Source of the DNA: Anaerolineaceae bacterium
Lineage (GTDB): Bacteria > Chloroflexota > Anaerolineae > Anaerolineales > Anaerolineaceae
DNA length: 6,660 bases
Direction of reading: 5' to 3'
Assembly (NCBI GenBank): GCA_021107195.1
Contig: JAIOTF010000362.1
Coordinates: 1-6,660, forward strand
Shown here: positions 1-5,396 of the stretch, piece by piece
How positions within the stretch are numbered: the first letter of the stretch is position 1
Layout of the letters: every line of letters begins with the position of its first letter
Notes under the pieces: model-generated
The model's input: only the letters and a program-made list of their open reading frames with translations
Told to the model about the DNA's origin: nothing
The model's database searches: none
Position numbers and translations under genes: made by a program

Positions 1-45
1 GCAATAGGCAAAATCTTGCTGGAAAACATCAAAGTGGCCGGTTGA
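1..45 (+). CDS. 3' end of an upstream gene (C-terminal 14 codons only)
   Basis: Reading from base 1 gives the residues AIGKILLENIKVAG and then a TGA stop at 43-45. The composition is a plausible amphipathic C-terminus, and the other two forward frames either stop at once or read as unlikely protein. The following 120 bases are non-coding and lead to a promoter, which fits a gene end here. The fragment is too short to name a family. A C-terminus of this kind occurs in oxidoreductases among others, but that is not evidence. The frame choice itself is an inference. Confidence 0.4.
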   Translation, partial: AIGKILLENIKVAG

Positions 46-82
46 GGTGTGCTTTGAGCGAAAGGGGGCTTACTTTTGTCAT

Positions 83-107
83 TTTTGAGCGTTGATTAAC
101 CTCAAAA
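83..107 (+). repeat. Stem-loop between the upstream gene and the response-regulator promoter
   Basis: TTTTGAG (83-89) and CTCAAAA (101-107) are perfect inverted repeats. Inside them GTT (91-93) can pair with AAC (98-100), leaving one bulged C at 90 and a GATT loop. It lies 38 bases after the upstream stop codon. It could be a weak terminator, but only three T follow it and the stem is AT-rich, so it could equally be a protein-binding palindrome. A second small hairpin (114-128, GCGTAG/CTATGC, one G-U pair) follows at once. Confidence 0.3.
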
Positions 108-142
108 TTTCATGCGTAGGCCCTATGCGGGAAGCATACCCA

Positions 143-172
143 TGGAATGGTGTGGTGATTCTGGTATATAAT
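143..172 (+). promoter_or_regulatory. Probable sigma-70-type promoter of the response regulator / GNAT pair
   Basis: A perfect TATAAT sits at 167-172. The overlapping TGGTATATA (162-170) could act as an extended -10. The -35 region is poor: TGGAAT at 143-148 with an 18-bp spacer is the best candidate and matches the consensus weakly. Transcription would begin near 179, leaving a leader of about 47 nt before the ATG at 226. No other promoter-like sequence is visible before the gene pair. Confidence 0.5.
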
Positions 173-225
173 CGAATGGGATTTTCTGGTAAGATCATCG
201 TTATTTGCTGATGGAAGGTGCTGCT

Positions 226-597
226 ATGCATACAGTTTTGCTGATTGAAGATATTCAGGATAATGCCCTGCTGGTTCAGAAAATTCTCGCGTCACAGGGA
301 TATGAAGTATTGTGGGCAAAAACGGCGGAAAAGGGTCTGGAATTGGCTGGAAAGCATCATCCGGAGATGATCCTGCTTGACCTGGGGCTGCCCGATATTG
401 ATGGCCAGACCCTGGTTGGCTACTTGCGCAATGTGCCCGAGCTTGAGAAGGTGCCCATTATTGTGGTCAGCGCCTGGCCGGAAGACACAGCCCGCAACAT
501 GGTTACTGCCTATGGCTGCGATGGTTATGTCAGCAAGCCGATCAACGTGCGCTATTTTATCGAAGTCGTCAACGGTTATTTTTCCACTGAGAAGTGA
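226..597 (+). CDS. Single-domain response regulator (CheY/DivK-like receiver)
   Basis: A 123-residue protein made of one receiver (REC) domain and no output domain. Visible key residues are the acidic pair E8-D9, the phospho-acceptor D52 inside LLDLGLPDIDG, the conserved hydroxyl S82 and the K104-P105 pair. It should take a phosphoryl group from a histidine kinase and signal by protein-protein contact in the cytoplasm. No kinase gene is in the window. The ATG at 226 is chosen because GGAAGG (213-218) stands seven bases before it. The ATG at 211 and the TTG at 205 lack such a site and would place that site inside the coding region. The stop overlaps the ribosome-binding site of the next gene, whose ATG begins seven bases later, so the two are translated from one mRNA. 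The partner is unknown. The resemblance to DivK-type stand-alone receivers is at family level only. Confidence 0.93.
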   Translation: MHTVLLIEDIQDNALLVQKILASQGYEVLWAKTAEKGLELAGKHHPEMILLDLGLPDIDGQTLVGYLRNVPELEKVPIIVVSAWPEDTARNMVTAYGCDGYVSKPINVRYFIEVVNGYFSTEK

Positions 598-604
598 GGC
601 CCTT

Positions 605-1438
605 ATGCTGCATACACTGATCCCGGCCAGTGAATTTACAATTGAAGAATTGACCCACGCCTATAACCAAACCCGCGTTGATTATCTGGTGCCGATGCCG
701 ATGAATGTCAAAAGGCTGACGGATTACGTTCATCATTATGACGTTGATATGGATTGTTCGGTGGTTGCCGTGGACGGGAAAGAGATGCTGGCCCTGGGCA
801 TGCTGGGTGTACGCCTCGGGCGCAGTTGGATCACTCGGCTGGGTGTGCTGCCGGTGCGCCGCAGGGCGGGTGTCGGTGAGGCGATCATGCGCCACATGCT
901 CGCCAAATCAGACGAGATGAGTACGCCCCTGTGCATTCTGGAAGTGATCAAGAATAATGCTCCGGCCCACCAGTTGTTCCTGAAATTAGATTTTCATAAG
1001 ACGCGTGAACTCTTGATCCTGCGCCGCCCGCCTGGCAGCCCCCAAGTGCCTCCAACCGGTGAGCAGCATTGGATGGAAGAGGATGAAGCACTGCGGTTTT
1101 TGAAATCTCACCCAACCCCCCAGGCCTGGACCAACCATACCGAGACGTACCTGCATTCCGGTGATGTGCAAGGTTTGCAGGTTGAAGTGAACGGCAGCCG
1201 CGGGTGGATGGTTTTCCGGCGCCAGAAACTCCTGTTTTCCCATTTTGTGATGTACACTGAACAGGGTGACCCGCACACGATTGGCCTGGAATTGCTGCGC
1301 TGCCTGCATCAAAAATACCCGCTGATGGATACCTATGTAGAAAATATTGCTGAGAATGATCCGCAATTACAGGCCATGTACGACATCGGATATATTGAAG
1401 CCTTCCGGCGGATCGAGATGTACCGCCATTTGTCGTAA
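605..1438 (+). CDS. GNAT-family N-acetyltransferase, probable tandem-GNAT protein
   Basis: A 277-residue cytoplasmic protein. The N-terminal half (about 35-140) carries the GNAT signature: a strand RLGVLPV (78-84), then the acetyl-CoA pyrophosphate loop R86-R-A-G-V-G91 (pattern R/Q-x-x-G-x-G/A) and its helix. Next come the strand CILEVIKNN and the helix AHQLFLKLDF (to about 130), as in motif B. The C-terminal half lacks the acetyl-CoA loop. Its end (from about 245, NDPQLQAMYDIGYIEAFRRIEM) again looks like the last helix and strand of a GNAT fold, so a degenerate second GNAT domain is likely. Such two-fold proteins are known, for example mycothiol synthase. The ATG at 605 is favoured by GAGG (596-599) five bases upstream; the open frame extends farther up only because it overlaps the receiver gene. 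Substrate unknown. Coupling to a receiver suggests its activity or expression belongs to the same signalling response (inference). Confidence 0.85.
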   Translation: MLHTLIPASEFTIEELTHAYNQTRVDYLVPMPMNVKRLTDYVHHYDVDMDCSVVAVDGKEMLALGMLGVRLGRSWITRLGVLPVRRRAGVGEAIMRHMLAKSDEMSTPLCILEVIKNNAPAHQLFLKLDFHKTRELLILRRPPGSPQVPPTGEQHWMEEDEALRFLKSHPTPQAWTNHTETYLHSGDVQGLQVEVNGSRGWMVFRRQKLLFSHFVMYTEQGDPHTIGLELLRCLHQKYPLMDTYVENIAENDPQLQAMYDIGYIEAFRRIEMYRHLS

Positions 1439-1447
1439 ACAGCATTA

Positions 1448-1471
1448 TTGAGGTTCACTTAAGTTGGTTAA
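1448..1471 (+). repeat. Left terminal inverted repeat of the MITE-like element
   Basis: It begins TTGAGGTTCAC and ends GGTTAA. Compared with the reverse complement of the right copy it differs at three positions (1459, 1463 and 1465). Two of the three differences leave G-U pairs when the + strand is read as RNA; the other is U-U. It starts ten bases after the GNAT stop codon. Confidence 0.7.
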
Positions 1472-1523
1472 CTTTTTGATCTGTGACTGGAAAGAATCCA
1501 AATAAAAAATGCTTCCCCCGCAG

Positions 1524-1542
1524 GGGCGGATGGCATCCGCCC
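1524..1542 (+). repeat. Perfect 8-bp hairpin at the centre of the element (REP-like)
   Basis: GGGCGGAT (1524-1531), loop GGC, ATCCGCCC (1535-1542). It is strongly GC-rich in an AT-rich setting. Its midpoint is base 1533, the same axis as the outer repeats. GC-rich palindromes of the general form GGGCGGAT...ATCCGCCC recur as interspersed repeats in several bacterial groups (general recollection, not checked here). No T-run follows, so it is not a terminator. Confidence 0.6.
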
Positions 1543-1594
1543 GGGTTGCACGTCAATTAAAGCCAATGCTTTGTCTGGTGGCACTTGTTGTTTA

Positions 1595-1618
1595 TTAACC
1601 GATTTATGTGAACCTCAA
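1595..1618 (-). repeat. Right terminal inverted repeat of the MITE-like element
   Basis: Read on the - strand it begins TTGAGGTTCAC at 1618 and ends GGTTAA at 1595. It matches the left copy at 21 of 24 positions, with an unbroken exact match over the first 11 bases, or 13 when the flanking TA is included. It lies about 125 bases before the tilS start codon and 67 bases before the terminator hairpin. Confidence 0.7.
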
Positions 1619-1684
1619 TAGTCCATTGAAGCCAAAGCAGGCAGAAACACCGGTAAATCGTGGTAACAAATTCATCGTTCTTTC

Positions 1685-1709
1685 AGGCACGCGGAGCGTG
1701 CCTTTTCTT
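1685..1709 (+). terminator. Rho-independent terminator upstream of tilS
   Basis: AGGCACGC (1685-1692), loop GGA, GCGTGCCT (1696-1703), giving an 8-bp GC-rich stem, followed by TTTTCTT. It stands 246 bases after the GNAT stop, so a read-through transcript of the receiver/GNAT pair, carrying the inverted-repeat element as its 3' UTR, would end here. It could also end a small RNA starting in the gap. It isolates tilS from upstream transcription. Confidence 0.8.
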
Positions 1710-1735
1710 GTACTTGTTTACGGCGAAGGTATAAT
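1708..1735 (+). promoter_or_regulatory. tilS promoter, placed for a leaderless mRNA
   Basis: A perfect TATAAT lies at 1730-1735 with TTGTAC at 1708-1713 (three of six consensus positions) and a 16-bp spacer. The -35 box overlaps the T-run of the preceding terminator. The expected first transcribed base is about seven after the -10 box, which is the A of the ATG at 1742. No Shine-Dalgarno sequence stands before this ATG, which fits leaderless translation. Confidence 0.65.
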
Positions 1736-1741
1736 CAAAGT

Positions 1742-3181
1742 ATGGACATGGAAAAACTCCAAAAGATCATTCAGGAAGACTGCGCTCTCCTGCCAGATCG
1801 GCCGCTGGTGGTTGGTGTGTCCGGCGGTGCCGATAGCCTTTGCCTGCTGGATGCGCTTCATCTGTTGGGCTGTTCTTTGGTCGTTGCTCATTTTGATCAC
1901 GGCCTGCGGCCCGAATCAGCCGCGGATGCATTGCATGTGCGCCAGGAAGCAGAGTCACGCGGCCTGCCTTTTGTGACCAGCCGTCAGGATGTGGCTGCTT
2001 TTGCCCGCCGGGAGCATTTGTCGATCGAAGAAGCGGCCCGCATCGCCCGCTATACATTCCTGTATGCGCAGGCACGTGCCTGTAATGCCCAGGCGATTGC
2101 GGTGGCACATACCGCCGATGACCAGGTGGAGACGGTCTTGATGCACCTTTTGCGCGGGGCAGGTGTGGCCGGATTGAAAGGCATGACCTATCGTATCGTG
2201 CACCTTGAATGGGATTCCGCCATCCCTCTGGTGCGGCCTTTGTTGGCTGTCTGGCGCAGCGAAATCGAAGCTTACTGCCAGTTGCAGGGCCTCCAGCCTT
2301 TGCATGATTCCACCAATGCTGATACCACTTTTTTCCGCAATCGTCTGCGGCATGAATTGATTCCCTGCCTCGCCGGATACAATCCGCGTATCAAGGATGT
2401 AGTCTGGCGTATGTCGCAGAGCCTGTCCGGTGATCATGAAGTGCTTCAGCTTGCCACGCTGGATGCCTGGCAAAAGATATGCCTGCGGCAGCAGGACGGC
2501 TATGTAGAGCTGTCTGCCGGGGCGCTGCTATCTTATCCAAGCGGTTTGCAGCGCAGTTTGATCCGCAAGGCGATTGCCTGCCTGCGTCCCTTGCTGCGGG
2601 ATATTGACTTTGCCGCCGTAGAGCGTGCCCTGGATTTTGTGGCCGTTCCCACCGATTCCGGTCACATGGATTTGATCGCGAATTTGGTTCTCTGGATTGA
2701 AGATGGCCGGGTCTTTTTGGCGGAGGACGATGTGTGTGTGGTGGATGAAGGCTGGCCGCAGATGCCGCCTGAAAAGGAAATCGTCCTGCCGGTTCCGGGT
2801 GAAGTACAGTTTGGCGGCTGGCGGCTGGTCACAACCATGCTGGAGGATATTGATTTCGCCGGATTGGCAGAATCCATGCAAGACCCGTGGCAGGCCTGGC
2901 TGGATGCCGATCTCTTGACGCTGCCGTTGCTGGTACGCACCCGCCGGCCGGGAGAACGTTTCCGGCCTTTGGGTATGGATGGCCATTCGATGAAGCTCTC
3001 GGATTTTTGGGTGAACGAGGGGTTGAACCGTCGGGCGCGCTCTGGCTGGCCGCTGGTATGCAGCGGCGAGGAGCTGGCTTCAGTGCCTGGGTTCCGCCCG
3101 GCTCATCCTTTCCGCCTTACAACGCAAACCCGGCGTGCTGTCCATTTGCAGTGGTTCCCGCCGCCTGTTGATGACGTTTAA
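1742..3181 (+). CDS. tilS: tRNA(Ile)-lysidine synthetase TilS
   Basis: A 479-residue cytoplasmic enzyme that uses ATP and lysine to turn cytidine 34 of the CAU-anticodon tRNA-Ile into lysidine, so that the tRNA reads AUA and is charged with isoleucine. It is normally essential. The N-type ATP-pyrophosphatase domain shows the SGGADS loop (27-32), VAHFDHGLRP (48-57), HTADDQVET (123-131), RGAG (138-141), PLVRPLL (162-168) and DSTN...RNRLRHELIP (from 189). A middle substrate-binding region follows (about 240-340). The TilS C-terminal domain begins at about 398 with RTRRPGERFRPLG and has KLSDFWVN and the closing VPGFRP block. The length is near that of long, three-domain TilS proteins. The ATG at 1742 is taken because the promoter points at it; an in-frame ATG at 1748 is possible. 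Unlike in many Firmicutes, hpt and ftsH do not follow. It stands as a single-gene unit between two terminators. Confidence 0.97.
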   Translation: MDMEKLQKIIQEDCALLPDRPLVVGVSGGADSLCLLDALHLLGCSLVVAHFDHGLRPESAADALHVRQEAESRGLPFVTSRQDVAAFARREHLSIEEAARIARYTFLYAQARACNAQAIAVAHTADDQVETVLMHLLRGAGVAGLKGMTYRIVHLEWDSAIPLVRPLLAVWRSEIEAYCQLQGLQPLHDSTNADTTFFRNRLRHELIPCLAGYNPRIKDVVWRMSQSLSGDHEVLQLATLDAWQKICLRQQDGYVELSAGALLSYPSGLQRSLIRKAIACLRPLLRDIDFAAVERALDFVAVPTDSGHMDLIANLVLWIEDGRVFLAEDDVCVVDEGWPQMPPEKEIVLPVPGEVQFGGWRLVTTMLEDIDFAGLAESMQDPWQAWLDADLLTLPLLVRTRRPGERFRPLGMDGHSMKLSDFWVNEGLNRRARSGWPLVCSGEELASVPGFRPAHPFRLTTQTRRAVHLQWFPPPVDDV

Positions 3182-3183
3182 TG

Positions 3184-3228
3184 GAATAATACACCCTCCT
3201 GATTATTTTTCAGGAGGGTGTATTATTC
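3184..3228. terminator. Bidirectional terminator between tilS and the convergent recombinase-like gene
   Basis: The arms at 3184-3202 and 3210-3228 are perfect 19-bp inverted repeats around a 7-base loop (TTATTTT). The GC-rich core is CACCCTCC/GGAGGGTG and the outer pairs are AT-rich. The element begins two bases after the tilS stop and ends 15 bases before the stop of the gene on the other strand. Since the stem is symmetric, either strand reads a stable hairpin closing in a T-rich tract (TATTATTC), so it can serve both genes. Confidence 0.9.
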
Positions 3229-3243
3229 TAAGTTGATTTGGGT

Positions 3244-4158
3244 TTATTCTTCTGCGCCGTTGATCCTGGCAGCCAGTTTTCGTAATTTCATGCTCACTTC
3301 GCGCCACTGCACTTTGGAAATACCCAGCTTCTGGCGGATTTTTTCCTGTTCCATGCCATTGCGCCAATCGTTCAACGCCGATGTCCAGCGGCACATAGCG
3401 AAGGAGAGATGCTTTTCAATCCCCGCATTTTCGCCAATCTCTTCCAGCAGATATTCCAGGCGGCGCGGCGACCAGGGAAAAATTGGACCCGAAGGTTGAT
3501 ATTGAGACAGGTATTCCTCGTAAATGTCGAGCCATTCCTGAGGCAGGTCAATCTTGCGTTCCTTGTAGCGGTAATTGGGATTGGCATAGCGCACGAACAG
3601 GTAGGGTTGTGGAGCGTCCAGTTCAAGGTGATTGATATTGATTGCCAGACATTCACCTTTCTTAATGCTCGTGTTCAGCAATAAGCTGATCAAGGCATAC
3701 GGACGTGCATCCGGTTTCGCTTTTTTGCGATAGGCCTGGGCGGCTTCCACGACCTTGGTTTGTTCATCCGGTGAGAGGACAATTGGCAGGGGGCTGATCA
3801 CAGATCGCTGAATGACCTTTTCGGCCGGGTTATCCAGGATCGTACCGCCTTCACACAGCCAGCGGAAGAAGGATTTAAGCGAAGTGATCCGTCGGGCCAG
3901 GGTCTTGGGGCTGCACGGAACACCCCGGCCATCCTGGAGCCATTTCAGGAAATGATTCAGATCCCCGGTGGTGATTGCTCCTAAGTTGCGGTCAGGAGGC
4001 AGATAATTAGCCAACAGGTTAAGATCACCCATAAACGCTTTGATTGTATGGGGCGAGCGGTCCTGGTCTTTCAGGTAGATTTCCCAGGCTTGAATCGCCG
4101 GAAGGAGCGGGGTTTGGGGTGTAATGTGCACCGCGGGTTGGGGATTATTTGCTGACAT
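3244..4158 (-). CDS. Tyrosine-recombinase-fold protein (XerC/XerD-like) without an intact active site
   Basis: A 304-residue protein. Residues about 18-118 form the SAM-like core-binding domain of phage integrases: WEIYLKDQDRSPHTIKAF, TTGDLNHFLKWL, then SPKTLARRITSLKSFFRWL and NPAEKV. Residues about 128-295 follow the catalytic domain, but its residues are changed. The Arg of the usual TGLRxxE is Lys (TSIKKGE, K166, E169 kept). The HxxR box reads A254-M-C-R257, with only the Arg left. The His of LGH is Ile (LGIS, 278-281). There is no tyrosine anywhere after Y236, so the nucleophile is absent. A Lys for the beta-hairpin is present (YKERKIDLP, 198-206). DNA strand exchange is therefore unlikely, and a DNA-binding or architectural role is inferred. 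The helix-rich end (273-295) can be read as helix-turn-helix-like. The start at 4158 has GGAG at 4167-4164, five bases upstream. No att-like repeats flank it. Confidence 0.8.
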   Translation of the reverse strand: MSANNPQPAVHITPQTPLLPAIQAWEIYLKDQDRSPHTIKAFMGDLNLLANYLPPDRNLGAITTGDLNHFLKWLQDGRGVPCSPKTLARRITSLKSFFRWLCEGGTILDNPAEKVIQRSVISPLPIVLSPDEQTKVVEAAQAYRKKAKPDARPYALISLLLNTSIKKGECLAININHLELDAPQPYLFVRYANPNYRYKERKIDLPQEWLDIYEEYLSQYQPSGPIFPWSPRRLEYLLEEIGENAGIEKHLSFAMCRWTSALNDWRNGMEQEKIRQKLGISKVQWREVSMKLRKLAARINGAEE

Positions 4159-4186
4159 AGGCTCTCCACTTCACTTGTCTTTCGTA

Positions 4187-4202
4187 TAGCTTTATAAAGA
4201 TA
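4187..4202. promoter_or_regulatory. Possible operator palindrome over the transcription start of the recombinase-like gene
   Basis: The 10-bp perfect palindrome CTTTATAAAG (4190-4199) is extended by one further TA/TA pair after a mismatch on each side. It covers the expected start site of the - strand promoter at 4202-4230, a usual place for a repressor site. Short AT-rich palindromes arise easily by chance. No regulator gene is adjacent, although the recombinase-fold protein itself could bind there. Confidence 0.3.
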
Positions 4203-4230
4203 GTGTATATGGTTTGTCCAGAAAAGTCAA
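4202..4230 (-). promoter_or_regulatory. Promoter of the recombinase-like gene
   Basis: Read on the - strand: TTGACT at 4230-4225 (five of six consensus positions), a 17-bp spacer, then TACACT at 4207-4202 (four of six). The start is expected near 4195, giving a leader of about 37 nt before the ATG at 4158. It shows that the gene is transcribed on its own and not only by read-through from the LCP gene, which lies upstream on the same strand. Confidence 0.6.
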
Positions 4231-4327
4231 CAGTGATTTTTAGGGTTTTGTGAAATTGATGCCTGTAATTTGAGCAATATAGTAGCTTTGTATGATGAAA
4301 ACGGTGGAGGTCAGGTTTGAGGTCACA

Positions 4328-5359
4328 TTATGGCGTTAATGCCCGCCAGAAGAGCGCCTGGATCGCTTCCACATTGGGTATCAGCACCTGTGCCCCGGTT
4401 TCGGGAATGGTAAAAGGCGTGGCTTCGCCCGCGCCCAGGTTATAGTGGCGCAGACGGTCGGGCTGGGTCAGCTCTGCCGCCAGTGGAACCAGGGGCAGGA
4501 TGTCTTGAATGCTCATGTCGGTTTCCACGCTGGTGCGGTACAGCTCATAAAGCGTGGGGGCGTTGGTCACGGCATTAATTGAGAGCATTCCCCGAAACAG
4601 TCCCATCAAGACTTCTTGTGAGCGCCGGGCACGGTTATAGTCGCTGGTCGTGTAGCGGGCACGCACATACCACAAAGCCGTCTGGGCATCCATGTGGTTC
4701 ATCCCGGCTGGTATCGTGCAGTACCCGTTCACCCCCTGTGGCAGGTCGCATTTGTCGGTCAGCTCTCTGCCGGCGTCCACATCAATCCCGCCCAGGCTGT
4801 CCACGATTTCGAGGAAGCTGTTGAAATTGGTAAGGATATAGTGATCCGGCCGCACCCCAAAATTGACGGCGAAAGTATCAGAAAGGGTCTGGAAGCCAAA
4901 AGCGTGCGCCACGTTGATCCGGTTATCATTGTGACCGGGGATCTTGACATACAGGTCTCTCGGAAAGGAGATGATACTGGCCGTGCCATGAGCCGGATTG
5001 AGCGAAACCCAGATGATCACATCCGTGCGGTAACCTGCCCCGGGGCGTTCATCAGAGCCAAGAACCACAATATTGACTTGCCCATTGGGGCGCTCCAGCC
5101 ATGGGGTGGGAATGGGTGTGGCAGAGGGTACGGGGGTGCTGCTGGGTTCGGGAGTAAGCGACGGCGTCAGGGTGATCTCAGTCGTTGTGGTCGGCGCCAG
5201 AGGCTGAAACGGCGTCAGGCTGGGGGCAAGCGTTGGGCCGGTCTCCAGCGTAGGCAGTTCAAGTGTTGGGCGGGTCTCATCCACATAGCGAATGGGAAGG
5301 CCGCAGGCCAAAAGGACTGCGGCCAAAATGCCCAAAAGGATTCGGCGGTTTTTTATCAT
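4328..5359 (-). CDS. LytR-CpsA-Psr (LCP) family protein, predicted lipoprotein
   Basis: A 343-residue exported protein. The N-terminus MIKNRR, a hydrophobic stretch and LLAC (16-19) form a lipoprotein signal with lipidated C19. Residues about 30-87 are a Pro/Thr/Ser-rich stalk. The LCP domain (about 94-260) shows NIVVLGSDER (96-105), the R111-T-D113 pair, SFPRD (131-135), NRINVAHAFG, VDSLGGIDV (186-194), the ALWYVRARY strand (228-236), then D240 and R243/R246. These match the family residues that hold polyprenyl pyrophosphate and magnesium. Family members move glycopolymers from polyprenyl phosphate carriers onto peptidoglycan or proteins outside the membrane. Two Cys (C204, C214) could form a disulfide. 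The start at 5359 is chosen because it gives a proper signal peptide; the open frame farther upstream overlaps the preceding gene. No Shine-Dalgarno sequence is visible. It follows the LysM/cadherin gene by 37 bases, probably as one operon. Confidence 0.9.
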   Translation of the reverse strand: MIKNRRILLGILAAVLLACGLPIRYVDETRPTLELPTLETGPTLAPSLTPFQPLAPTTTTEITLTPSLTPEPSSTPVPSATPIPTPWLERPNGQVNIVVLGSDERPGAGYRTDVIIWVSLNPAHGTASIISFPRDLYVKIPGHNDNRINVAHAFGFQTLSDTFAVNFGVRPDHYILTNFNSFLEIVDSLGGIDVDAGRELTDKCDLPQGVNGYCTIPAGMNHMDAQTALWYVRARYTTSDYNRARRSQEVLMGLFRGMLSINAVTNAPTLYELYRTSVETDMSIQDILPLVPLAAELTQPDRLRHYNLGAGEATPFTIPETGAQVLIPNVEAIQALFWRALTP

Positions 5360-5396
5360 GGTTTGTTGTTCAAGCCGAGTTGTGCAGCACTTCGCC

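Larger units (their letters stand above)
1448..1618. mobile_element. MITE-like element with 24-bp terminal inverted repeats and TA flanks
   Basis: This fills most of the 303-base gap between the GNAT gene and tilS. The ends are imperfect inverted repeats, 21 of 24 positions identical, both beginning TTGAGGTTCAC at the outer edge and closing with GGTTAA at the inner edge. TA lies directly outside both ends (1446-1447 and 1619-1620), as expected of a TA target duplication such as IS630/Tc1-mariner-type elements make. A hairpin in the exact centre (1524-1542) shares the symmetry axis at base 1533. No ORF of any use is inside, so if mobile it is non-autonomous. The family assignment is an inference from the flanks only, and no transposase gene is in the window. 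The alternative is a structured RNA or the 3' UTR of the GNAT mRNA. Confidence 0.55.

Noticed and set aside
97..107. TTAACCTCAAA as another copy of the element end
   Set aside because: Only eight bases are shared (TTGAGGTT on the - strand), and it is better explained as the arm of the local stem-loop at 83-107.
377..604. Upstream extension of the GNAT reading frame to 377
   Set aside because: It overlaps the receiver gene in another frame and reads as low-quality protein. The ATG at 605 has a proper ribosome-binding site and begins the domain naturally.
948..1445. 165-codon open frame on the - strand opposite the GNAT gene
   Set aside because: It is a shadow of the GNAT gene, with no recognisable domain and biased composition, and the + strand gene is clearly real.
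1439..1741. tRNA or other standard RNA gene in the gap before tilS
   Set aside because: No cloverleaf, T-loop motif or CCA end is seen, and no known RNA family could be recognised from its conserved motifs.
1608..1976. 122-codon open frame starting in the right inverted repeat and running into tilS
   Set aside because: It crosses the terminator and tilS promoter, and its later part is tilS in the wrong frame.
3244..4158. Functional integrase of a prophage or integrative element
   Set aside because: The catalytic residues are missing, there is no adjacent tRNA or attachment-like repeat, and there are no phage or conjugation genes in the window.
4317..4339. Sequence resembling the outer end of the MITE-like element (TTGAGGTCACAT)
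   Set aside because: Similarity beyond the first dozen bases is poor and needs a gap, no partner end is found, and an element starting here would extend into the intact LCP coding region. The GAGGTCA direct repeat explains part of the match.
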